Positions 1-5,587 of a stretch of DNA of 5,587 nt are shown piece after piece (positions within the stretch are counted from its first letter, which is position 1; each line of letters starts with the position of its first letter). The DNA lies in the NCBI GenBank assembly GCA_020628635.1, contig JAHDEU010000165.1, forward strand, positions 1 to 5,587, written 5' to 3'. Source of the DNA: Hellea sp. Lineage in GTDB: Bacteria > Pseudomonadota > Alphaproteobacteria > Caulobacterales > Maricaulaceae. Below the pieces are notes generated by a model that saw only the letters and a program-made list of their open reading frames with translations, ran no database searches and had not been told where the DNA came from. Both the position numbers and the translations under genes were made by a program.

Positions 1-1
1 A

Positions 2-30
2 AGCCCGGGCTGCCTCTCGCAACCCGGGCT
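2..30 (-). terminator. Probable terminator hairpin downstream of the TorF-type porin gene
   Basis: In the leftward transcript, positions 30-19 and 13-2 form a 12-bp stem closed by a 5-nt loop (18-14). Eleven pairs are Watson-Crick and one is G.U (positions 10 and 22). Read on the plus strand that same pair is a C/A mismatch, so the stem is complete only in leftward RNA, which fits a terminator for the porin gene whose stop codon lies 28 bases away. Only two bases at the window edge (T, T in the transcript) follow the stem base, so a U-tract can be neither confirmed nor excluded. The element shares a 9-bp motif with the hairpin repeat at 1202-1247, so it may instead be a dispersed repeat that happens to lie here. 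Confidence 0.5.
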
Positions 31-57
31 CCTGCCCTCCCAGACATTTGCGCGCCT

Positions 58-804
58 CTAGAACCCGGCGGAGATTCCGATGCCGGCCCAGAACAGGTCG
101 CCCTGCGGGTCGCCGTTGAGGATCTTGGAGTAGTTGAGCGTGTCCTCGGAGTTCAGCGTGTAGTTCACGCCCGCATAGACCGACACGTCGTCGGTGAAGC
201 CGTGACTCACGGCAGCCGAGGCCTGGCCCCATTCATAGGAGAAGCCGTCGCCGTCCACGAGGCCGACGGTCAGGCCCAGATCGAGGCCCTGCTTTTCGCC
301 GATGCCGACGCTGTGGCCGATCGCGCCCTCCAGCGTGAAAGCTTCCAGCGTGAGGTCGTAATAGGCGGCGACCGACGGTGCGAGCGCGACGTCGTTGAAG
401 CCCACGGCGGCGGACACTTCATAGGTGCCGGCCGCGCCGTCCTCGGTCTCGAACAGCGAACCGCCTTGGGGATAGTGGTAGTAGGTGATGCCCAGATCCA
501 GCGAGAGCGGACCGTCCAGCGGCACGCTGTAGCCCGCATAGAGGTCGAGTTCGTCGCCGGCGAGGATGGATGTGTTGCCCAAGCCCGTGGAGGCCCATGC
601 GCCGGCCGTGAAGTTGCCGATGCTGACTTCGGCATAGGGCTGGACCGCGGTGTCGGCGAGCGACACGCCGCGGAAGACATAGTCGGAGACGAGGTCGACA
701 CCGGTCGAAACCGAGACGTCCTGCGCGGACGCCGCGCTGGCGAGGCCGGTGCTGCCTGCGATGATGGTGGCGGCGAGTAGCGCGCGGCGGATGGTGTTCG
801 ACAT
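58..804 (-). CDS. TorF family putative porin (outer-membrane beta-barrel protein)
   Basis: Encodes 248 aa. Residues 1-27 form a Sec signal peptide: two arginines at 6-7, a hydrophobic core, and an Ala-Ser-Ala cleavage site before Gln28. The mature part opens with the family hallmark SDYVFRGVS (residues 40-48), then alternates short beta-strand-like stretches with glycine/aspartate turns such as ELDLYAGY and LDLGITYYHYPQGG. It ends WAGIGISAGF; a C-terminal phenylalanine is the usual signal for insertion by the BAM complex. These features match the family known as TorF putative porin (TIGR02001, gcw_chp), whose members are about this long. The transported substrate is unknown. ATG at 804 is chosen because it starts the signal peptide and has an AGGGA Shine-Dalgarno sequence (813-817) 8 nt upstream. 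The reading frame stays open back to 1185, but that extension is proline/arginine-rich and looks like non-coding GC-rich DNA. The gene lies downstream of secA on the same strand, 460 bases away, so it probably has its own promoter. Confidence 0.85.
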   Translation of the reverse strand: MSNTIRRALLAATIIAGSTGLASAASAQDVSVSTGVDLVSDYVFRGVSLADTAVQPYAEVSIGNFTAGAWASTGLGNTSILAGDELDLYAGYSVPLDGPLSLDLGITYYHYPQGGSLFETEDGAAGTYEVSAAVGFNDVALAPSVAAYYDLTLEAFTLEGAIGHSVGIGEKQGLDLGLTVGLVDGDGFSYEWGQASAAVSHGFTDDVSVYAGVNYTLNSEDTLNYSKILNGDPQGDLFWAGIGISAGF

Positions 805-1099
805 GTTAGCGTTCCCTGCAATGCGCGCCCCCAGTGGGCGCTTTGTCTGACCGCGGGCTAGGCGGGCGAGCGGGCTTGTGGGAGTCCACCGCACATGATT
901 GGCAGGGACTGACGCACCGCGCACCCGATTTGTGCGCTGCCGCCCCGGATTTGTCAGCCAATATCGCGCCGGGCAGGATTTTGCGCGGGGTCCGGGATTG
1001 AGGGTCGGGTGTGGCATTCCTGCCACGGTGAGGGCTGGGCGGGGTGGAGTGTTCCTTGGCATAAGTGCGCTTCGTCGCGGCCGGGCAGCAACCCGGACA

Positions 1100-1240
1100 C
1101 CGAGTAGCCAAGCCAGCGGCCCCGGCACAGGGCCGGGGACGGCCAAAGTCTTAAGTGCTGCCTTTATTGGATTAGAAAAACCCACATACCAACTTAACCG
1201 TCCCCGGGCTCGTCCCGGGGCCTCTCGCTTGGCTACTCGG
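1100..1240. repeat. Imperfect inverted repeat of two REP-like hairpin units
   Basis: The left arm (1100-1142) and right arm (1198-1240) are inverted copies matching at 37 of 43 positions. The outer 14 bases, CCGAGTAGCCAAGC at 1100-1113, match perfectly with 1227-1240. A 55-base spacer (1143-1197), much richer in A and T than the arms, separates them. Each arm also folds on itself: 1120-1126 pairs with 1132-1138, and 1202-1208 pairs with 1214-1220, both perfect 7-bp GC stems with 5-nt loops. The loops and stem centres differ while the stems stay paired, which suggests selection for the fold. This is the architecture of paired palindromic repeats (REP/BIME type) found between bacterial genes. 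No flanking target duplication is visible. A miniature transposable element is an alternative. Confidence 0.65.
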
Positions 1241-1247
1241 CGAGAGG
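1202..1247 (-). terminator. Tandem hairpins at the 3' end of secA, possible terminator or mRNA 3' stabiliser
   Basis: Reading leftward from the secA stop codon, the first stem-loop begins 17 bases downstream: 1247-1240 pairs with 1228-1221 (8 bp, perfect, 11-nt loop). It is followed directly by a second: 1220-1214 with 1208-1202 (7 bp, perfect, 5-nt loop). Stable hairpins here could stop transcription or protect the secA mRNA from 3' exonucleases. No U-tract follows either stem; the nearest T run in the transcript, at 1180-1176, is more than 20 bases further on. This is therefore not a canonical intrinsic terminator. The right half of the inverted repeat at 1100-1240 overlaps this element. 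Confidence 0.4.
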
Positions 1248-1264
1248 GCTTAGTCCAACGACCC

Positions 1265-4123
1265 TCAGACCGCCTTGCCGTGGCACTGCTTGACCTTCAG
1301 GCCGGAGCCGCAGGGGCAGGGGGCGTTGCGGGGCAGGCGGGCGATCTCTTCGGCCGTGGGCTCGCTTGCGGTGGGTGGCGGCGCGGGCGCGAAAGTCTCG
1401 CCGGGACCGGTCGCCGCGCCGATCAGCTCCATGGGGGACCGGGCCTGGGTCGGCGCGGGCGCGGCTGCCGCCGCTTGCGCCTGGGCCCGCTGCTGGCGCT
1501 GCATCTGCGCGTTCATCAGCACATTGCTCATCGCCTTGGTCACGTCCTCGCGCAAACTCACCAGCAGCTTGTCGAACAGCGAAAAGGCTTCCGACTTGTA
1601 CTCGTTGAGCGGGTCGCGCTGGCCATAGGCGCGCAGCTGGATGACGGACTTGAGCGCGTCCAGCTGCTGCAGGTGCTCGCGCCAGTTGCGGTCGATGACC
1701 TGCAACAGGATCTGCTTTTCGACCCGCTGCAGCTCGCTATCGTCAATGCCGTCCTTGAGCTGGGCGAAGACATTATCAGACGCCGTGCGGAATTTCTCCA
1801 GCATCTCCTCGTCGGCAATGCCTTCCTCGGCTGCCCAGTCCTTGAACGGGAATTCGATGTTCATCGCCTCGCGCGCGTCCTCCGTGAGGCCCGCAATGTT
1901 CCACTGCTCGGCATAGGCCTTTTTGGGCACATGCTTGGTGATCAGGTCCTCGCAGAGCTCGTGGCGGAAATCCTCGATGACGTCGGAGACGTCGTCATCG
2001 GTCATGAACTCCATGCGCTGTTCGAAGATCGCCTTGCGCTGGTCGTTCATCACGTCGTCGAACTTCAAGAGGTTCTTGCGGATGTCGAAATTGCGGGCTT
2101 CCACCTTGCCTTGCGCGCGCTCCACGGCCTTGGTCATGAAGCGGTTGGTCAGCTCCTCGCCTTCCTCCCAGCCCATCTTGCCCATCATGGATTTCAGCCG
2201 CTCGCCGCCGAAGATGCGCATGAGGTCGTCCTCGGTCGAAAGATAGAATTTCGACGTGCCCGGATCGCCCTGGCGGCCCGTGCGGCCGCGCAGCTGGTTG
2301 TCGATGCGGCGGCTCTCGTGCCGTTCCGTGCCGAGCACATAGAGACCGCCCGCCGCCAGCGCCTGCTGCTTGAGAGCTTGGGTATCGGCGCGGACCTCTT
2401 CGACAAGCTTGTCGTGCTGCCCGGATTCGACCTCCTTGCGGATCGCCTGCATCCGGCGGGTGTGGAGCTGCGAGCGCACATCGCCCTCGACCTGCTCGCG
2501 CTGTTGGGGCGGCATGTTCTCGGGCAGGGTCTTGAGCGCTTCGGCCACATCGGCCTCGTGCTCCGGGCGCTGCGCTTCGAACAGCTCGCGCTCGACCCGC
2601 ATTTCGGGATTGCCGCCCAGCTGGATATCCGTGCCGCGGCCCGCCATGTTGGTGGCGATGGTGACGGCGCCGGGCACGCCGGCCTGGCTGACGATCTCCG
2701 CTTCCTGCTCGTGGAAGCGCGCGTTGAGCACCTTGTGCTCGACCCCGCGCTCTTCGAGGAAGCGGGACAGCAGTTCGGATTTCTCGATGGAGACCGTGCC
2801 CACCAGCATGGGCTGGCCGCGTGTCTTGGCGGTCGCGATCTCGTCGGCGATGGCGGCGAATTTTTCCTGTTCCGTGCGGTAGATGACGTCCTCGATGTCG
2901 ATGCGCTGGATCGGGCGGTTGGTCGGGATCACCAGCACTTCGAGGCCGTAGATCTCCGCGAACTCGCCCGCTTCGGTCTCCGCCGTGCCGGTCATGCCCG
3001 ACAGCTTGTCATAGAGGCGGAAATAGTTCTGCAGCGTGACCGAGGCCATGGTCTGGTTCTCGGGCTTGATGTCCACCTGCTCCTTGGCCTCGATGGCCTG
3101 GTGGAGCCCTTCGGATAGGCGGCGGCCCTCCATCATGCGGCCGGTGAACTCGTCGATCAGCACGACCTCGCCGTTCTTGACGATGTAGTCCTTGTTGGCC
3201 GTGTAGAGCTTGTGCGCCTTCAGCCCCTGATTGGCGTGGTGGACGACGGTGACGTTCTCGATGTCGTAGAGGCTCTCGCCCTCCAGCATGCCGCGCTGGC
3301 GCAGGATGTTCTCCAGCTGCTCCATGCCCTGCTCGTTATAGCTGGCCGAGCGCGCCTTCTCGTCGACCTCGTAGCCCGCCTCGTCGATCAGCGGGATGAT
3401 CTCGTCCATGGCGCGGTAGAGCGCGGCGCGGTCCTCTGCCGGGCCCGAGATGATCAGCGGCGTGCGGGCCTCGTCGATCAGGATGCTGTCGATCTCGTCG
3501 ATGATGGCATAGGCATGGCCGCGCTGGCTCATCTCCTCGACGCTCAGCTTCATGTTGTCGCGAAGATAGTCGAACCCGTATTCGTTGTTGGTGCCGTAGG
3601 TGATGTCGGCGGCGTAGGCGGCCTTGCGTCCGCCTGCATAGGGCTCGTGATTGTTGATGCAATCCACCGTCAGGCCGAGGAAACTGTAGACCTTGCCCAT
3701 CCACTCCGCGTCGCGGCGGGCGAGATAGTCGTTGACCGTCACGACATGGACGCCGCGCCCGTTCAGGGCGTTGAGATAGGCGGCGAGCGTGGAGACCAGC
3801 GTCTTGCCCTCGCCGGTGCGCATTTCCGCGATCTCGCCGCGGTGCAGCGTGATGCCGCCGATCAGCTGCACGTCGTAATGGCGCTGGCCCAGCGTGCGCT
3901 TGGCGGCCTCCCGCACGGTCGCAAAGGCTTCGACCAGCAGGTCGTCCAGCGTTTCGCCCGCCTCCAGGCGCCCCCGGAACAGGTCGGTCTGGGCGCGCAG
4001 CGCGTCGTCCGTCATCTTTTCCATTTGCGGCTCGAGCGCATTGATGCGCTCCACGATGGGCCGGAGCTTCTTCAGCTTGCGGTCGTTTTCCGTGCCGAAG
4101 ATCTTCTTGGCGAGGCCGAGCAT
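1265..4123 (-). CDS. secA: Preprotein translocase ATPase SecA
   Basis: SecA is the cytoplasmic motor ATPase that binds SecYEG at the inner membrane and pushes unfolded preproteins through it. The 952-aa protein is complete. Nucleotide-binding domain 1 has Walker A MRTGEGKT (101-108) and Walker B DEID (209-212), followed by the SecA signature DEARTPLIISG (217-227). The preprotein-binding domain lies at about 228-370. Nucleotide-binding domain 2 carries NMAGRGTDI (492-500) and GRTGRQGDPG (613-622). The scaffold and helical-wing region includes DRNWREHLQQLDALK (811-825). An Ala/Pro/Gln-rich linker (about 876-933) leads to the zinc-binding tail, with Cys936, Cys938, Cys947 and His948 in the CXCX8CH pattern used for SecB and phospholipid contact. 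The start has an AGGA ribosome site (4130-4133) 6 nt upstream. Length exceeds the 901 aa of E. coli SecA, mainly through extra residues at about 510-585. The gene is divergent from the folding-factor gene at 4292. Confidence 0.98.
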   Translation of the reverse strand: MLGLAKKIFGTENDRKLKKLRPIVERINALEPQMEKMTDDALRAQTDLFRGRLEAGETLDDLLVEAFATVREAAKRTLGQRHYDVQLIGGITLHRGEIAEMRTGEGKTLVSTLAAYLNALNGRGVHVVTVNDYLARRDAEWMGKVYSFLGLTVDCINNHEPYAGGRKAAYAADITYGTNNEYGFDYLRDNMKLSVEEMSQRGHAYAIIDEIDSILIDEARTPLIISGPAEDRAALYRAMDEIIPLIDEAGYEVDEKARSASYNEQGMEQLENILRQRGMLEGESLYDIENVTVVHHANQGLKAHKLYTANKDYIVKNGEVVLIDEFTGRMMEGRRLSEGLHQAIEAKEQVDIKPENQTMASVTLQNYFRLYDKLSGMTGTAETEAGEFAEIYGLEVLVIPTNRPIQRIDIEDVIYRTEQEKFAAIADEIATAKTRGQPMLVGTVSIEKSELLSRFLEERGVEHKVLNARFHEQEAEIVSQAGVPGAVTIATNMAGRGTDIQLGGNPEMRVERELFEAQRPEHEADVAEALKTLPENMPPQQREQVEGDVRSQLHTRRMQAIRKEVESGQHDKLVEEVRADTQALKQQALAAGGLYVLGTERHESRRIDNQLRGRTGRQGDPGTSKFYLSTEDDLMRIFGGERLKSMMGKMGWEEGEELTNRFMTKAVERAQGKVEARNFDIRKNLLKFDDVMNDQRKAIFEQRMEFMTDDDVSDVIEDFRHELCEDLITKHVPKKAYAEQWNIAGLTEDAREAMNIEFPFKDWAAEEGIADEEMLEKFRTASDNVFAQLKDGIDDSELQRVEKQILLQVIDRNWREHLQQLDALKSVIQLRAYGQRDPLNEYKSEAFSLFDKLLVSLREDVTKAMSNVLMNAQMQRQQRAQAQAAAAAPAPTQARSPMELIGAATGPGETFAPAPPPTASEPTAEEIARLPRNAPCPCGSGLKVKQCHGKAV

Positions 4124-4190
4124 GGCGGGTCCTGAGGTTGGGTCGCGGCGCTCCGAAGGGTAACGGGAGCCGTCATCTTGCGTAGCGCGT

Positions 4191-4219
4191 GACTTAGGAA
4201 CGGCCCTCCCTTAAGTCAA
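4191..4219 (-). promoter_or_regulatory. Candidate secA promoter overlapping an imperfect palindrome
   Basis: On the minus strand TTGACT (4219-4214) is followed after exactly 17 bases by TAAGTC (4196-4191). The -35 hexamer matches the sigma-70-type consensus in five of six bases. The -10 match is weak, which is common in GC-rich alphaproteobacteria. Transcription would start near 4184, leaving a leader of about 60 nt before the secA ATG. The same bases form an imperfect palindrome: GACTTA (4191-4196) mirrors TAAGTC (4212-4217), and pairing can continue inward with a one-base bulge. A regulator bound there would cover both promoter boxes. No equally good promoter was found for the rightward genes. 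Confidence 0.4.
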
Positions 4220-4291
4220 CGAAGCGCGGCAGGGGTGCCACGCCCGGAATGCTCCCGGCGATGCTTATGTGAAGAGGCCCGTTTCCACGCC

Positions 4292-5146
4292 ATGCGCCCG
4301 ACCACGATCGCCCTTTCGCTATGGCTCGGCCTTGCGCTGCTCGGCCCGGCCTGCACGCCGAACACGCTCCCGCCCGCCGAGATCGCGCGCGACGGCGACC
4401 CGCTCGCCGCCATGGTGAATGGCAGCCCGATCTACGCGTCCGACGTGCGCCGCGCGGCCGCCTCCGAAGGATTGATCGCGGAGGCCGAAACCCTGCCGCC
4501 GGGCAGCCCGGTGTTCGAGCGCGCGCTGGACGCGCTGGTCGATCAGCGCCTGCTCGCGATCGATGCGCGGGCGTCCGGGCTCGACCGCGACCCGGAAGCT
4601 TTGCGCCGACTGGCGACGGCGCGCGAACGCATTCTCGGCAATCTGCGGGTGGAACGGATGCTGGCGGACGAGGTGACGGAGGAGAAGCTGCGGGACCTGT
4701 TCGAGGCGCAGAACCGGATTGCGGCGACCGGACCCGAACGGCGCATCCGGCAGATCGTGGTGGCGGATGAGGAGGCTGCTGCCGCTGTGGCCGAGCGGCT
4801 CGAGGCGGGTGAGGCGTTTGCGGATGTGGCCGAAGAGCTGTCGGCGGAGCGTGGTCGGAGCCGCTGGACGGTGCGCGGCGCGCTGCCGCCCGAACTGCGC
4901 GGCCCGGTCTTCGCGCTCGCGGACGGGGCGCGCACGGAGTTCATCAAGACCGCGGACGGGTTCGTCATGACACAGGTGAGTGCGCGGCGCGCGCCGGACG
5001 GCACGGCGGAGTTCGAGGATGTGCGCGAGGACCTCGCACGCTTCCGCACTTTCCAGGCTGTCGAGGAATTGATGACCGACCTGCGAGACGATGCCGCCAT
5101 AGTGCGCGGCGACGACCTGCCGCTTCCAGAAGAGACGACAGAATGA
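4292..5146 (+). CDS. SurA/PpiC-like periplasmic folding factor (degenerate parvulin-type peptidyl-prolyl isomerase)
   Basis: Encodes 284 aa. Residues 1-20 form a hydrophobic export signal ending in Cys21 (LALLGPAC). This may be a lipoprotein site, though Gly-Pro-Ala before the cysteine is a poor lipobox. An N-terminal SurA-like region begins AAMVNGSPIYASDV (39-52) and continues with ALDALVDQRLLAIDARASG (78-96), the usual helical chaperone core. A parvulin-like region spans about 149-230 (RIRQIVV, GEAFADVAEELS, GPVFALADGARTEF, TADGFVMTQV). Active parvulins have histidines in the RHILV and GYHI motifs; here they are Gln154 and Val225/Met226, so isomerase activity is doubtful and a holdase role is more likely. 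The protein would act in the periplasm on Sec-exported clients, consistent with the divergent secA. ATG 4292 is preferred because it begins the signal sequence. Its ribosome site is weak: GAAGAGG at 4271-4277 lies 14 nt away. A GTG at 4235 would bury the signal. The stop overlaps the argJ start. Confidence 0.75.
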   Translation: MRPTTIALSLWLGLALLGPACTPNTLPPAEIARDGDPLAAMVNGSPIYASDVRRAAASEGLIAEAETLPPGSPVFERALDALVDQRLLAIDARASGLDRDPEALRRLATARERILGNLRVERMLADEVTEEKLRDLFEAQNRIAATGPERRIRQIVVADEEAAAAVAERLEAGEAFADVAEELSAERGRSRWTVRGALPPELRGPVFALADGARTEFIKTADGFVMTQVSARRAPDGTAEFEDVREDLARFRTFQAVEELMTDLRDDAAIVRGDDLPLPEETTE

Positions 5147-5587
5147 AAACCTCGCCCTTCGCCAAGCCCTTCCCCGACATGCCGCCCGTCGCGGGCTTCA
5201 CCATGGCCACGGGGGAAGCCGGGATCAAATATACCAACCGTGCCGATGTCTGGGTTCTGGTCGGCCAGCCGGGCACGCAGGTCGCCGGCGTGTTCACCCG
5301 GAACCGCTGTCCCGGTGCCCCCGTCGACTGGTCGCGCCGCGCGCTGGAGGTGGAGACGGCTGGTCCGCGCATCGTGGTGGTAAACTCCGGCAATGCCAAT
5401 GTATTCGCCGGGCAGAAGAGCCAAGACGCCGTGGTGGAAACGGCCCACGGCGCGGCCGCCGCGTTTGGTGGGGTGGCGGACGCCGTGCAGCTCGCCAGCA
5501 CGGGCGTGATCGGCGAGGCGCTGGATGCGTCCAAGATCGTGGACACGTTTGGCGGCATGGCATTGAGGGCAGATGGCTGGGCGGATG
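5143..5587 (+). CDS. argJ: Bifunctional glutamate N-acetyltransferase / amino-acid acetyltransferase ArgJ, N-terminal part
   Basis: ArgJ moves the acetyl group of N-acetylornithine onto glutamate, recycling it in arginine biosynthesis; some members also use acetyl-CoA to make N-acetylglutamate. It is a cytoplasmic enzyme that cleaves itself at an internal threonine. The window contains the first 148 codons plus one base of a protein usually about 400 aa long, so the self-cleavage site is beyond the edge. Recognisable pieces are PDMPPVAGFTMATGEAGIKY (11-30), VAGVFTRNRCPGAPVDW (47-63), VVVNSGNAN (78-86) and the oxyanion-hole segment STGVIGE (119-125). The ATG overlaps the upstream TGA as ATGA, indicating translational coupling. 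GAAGAG (5129-5134), 8 nt upstream, may serve as a ribosome site. No separate promoter is apparent, so the gene is probably co-transcribed with the folding-factor gene. Confidence 0.93.
   Translation, partial: MKTSPFAKPFPDMPPVAGFTMATGEAGIKYTNRADVWVLVGQPGTQVAGVFTRNRCPGAPVDWSRRALEVETAGPRIVVVNSGNANVFAGQKSQDAVVETAHGAAAAFGGVADAVQLASTGVIGEALDASKIVDTFGGMALRADGWAD

Larger units (their letters stand above)
805..1264. other. Gene-free region between secA and the porin gene
   Basis: No convincing gene lies in these 460 bases; the open frames crossing them have no ribosome site or protein-like composition. The part next to the porin (805-1000) is its likely leader and promoter region. It holds the AGGGA ribosome site (813-817), a small hairpin with 6-bp arms at 825-830 and 836-841, one GANTC methylation site (882-886), and two near-identical 10-mers at 924-933 and 945-954. 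A weak leftward promoter match is CTGACA (957-952) followed after 18 bases by ACAAAT (933-928); it is not strong enough to call. The part next to secA (1081-1247) carries the paired hairpin repeats listed separately. Between 1000 and 1080 I see nothing. Confidence 0.7.

Noticed and set aside
805..1185. N-terminal extension of the porin frame by 127 residues.
   Set aside because: The extension crosses the inverted repeat, is rich in Pro and Arg, and would bury a clear signal peptide; the ATG at 804 has its own ribosome site.
1143..1200. Possible CtrA (TTAA-N7-TTAA) sites around the TTAA sequences in the spacer.
   Set aside because: TTAA occurs at 1151-1154 and 1194-1197, but no pair has the 7-base spacing.
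899..3118. A 739-codon open frame on the plus strand running opposite secA and into the intergenic region.
   Set aside because: It is antisense to an unmistakable secA. Long opposite-strand frames are expected in GC-rich coding DNA, and its Leu/Ala/Arg/His-rich product, starting inside the repeat-bearing intergenic region, has no recognisable domain.
3212..4135. A 307-codon open frame on the plus strand opposite the 5' half of secA.
   Set aside because: It is the codon-complement shadow of secA, with valine/aspartate-rich low-complexity content and no ribosome site.
4072..4176. A 34-codon leader-like frame on the minus strand overlapping the secA start, considered as a SecM-like secretion monitor.
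   Set aside because: It has no Shine-Dalgarno sequence, would start only about 8 nt after the likely transcription start, runs mostly inside secA in another frame, and shows no arrest-peptide or signal-like features.
4178..4206. A rightward promoter starting with TTGCGT upstream of the folding-factor gene.
   Set aside because: No acceptable -10 follows at 16-18 bases (CGGCCC at 17), so the rightward promoter remains unidentified.
4543..5448. A 301-codon open frame on the minus strand across the folding-factor and argJ genes.
   Set aside because: Both genes on the plus strand are supported by family motifs and by the ATGA junction; the reverse frame is Ser/Arg-rich shadow sequence.

Overview
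The window is GC-rich chromosomal DNA that looks alphaproteobacterial. The SecA and ArgJ sequences are of alphaproteobacterial type, and the order secA, divergent SurA/PpiC-like gene, argJ is recalled from Caulobacter and its relatives. The TorF-type porin and the GC-rich hairpin repeats would suit the stalked marine group (Maricaulales, Hyphomonadales or Caulobacterales). The order-level placement is an inference, not something the sequence proves. There are four protein-coding genes, one cut by the right edge, and no RNA gene, CRISPR array, transposase or prophage gene.

Layout: a hairpin at the extreme left (about 2-30) fits a terminator for the leftward gene beside it. That gene (58-804, minus) encodes a secreted outer-membrane protein of the TorF putative porin family. 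A 460-base gene-free stretch follows (805-1264). It holds the porin leader and a 141-bp imperfect inverted repeat made of two REP-like hairpin units facing each other, just beyond the end of secA. The full-length secA gene (1265-4123, minus, 952 aa) fills the centre. A short divergent control region (4124-4291) carries a promoter-like sequence for secA embedded in an imperfect palindrome. Rightward from there lie a SurA/PpiC-like periplasmic folding factor (4292-5146) and, overlapping it by the four bases ATGA, the start of argJ (5143 to the window end).

How the genes relate: SecA drives proteins through the SecYEG channel. The divergent gene encodes an exported folding factor likely to handle such clients in the periplasm. 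The porin is itself a predicted Sec- and BAM-dependent client. argJ belongs to arginine biosynthesis and seems to be coupled to the folding factor only by translation and transcription.

Most of this is ordinary core genome, and I see no clear new system. The points worth a second look are the inverted pair of hairpin repeats downstream of secA, an apparently enlarged variable segment in SecA, the loss of both conserved parvulin histidines in the folding factor, and the palindrome over the likely secA promoter.
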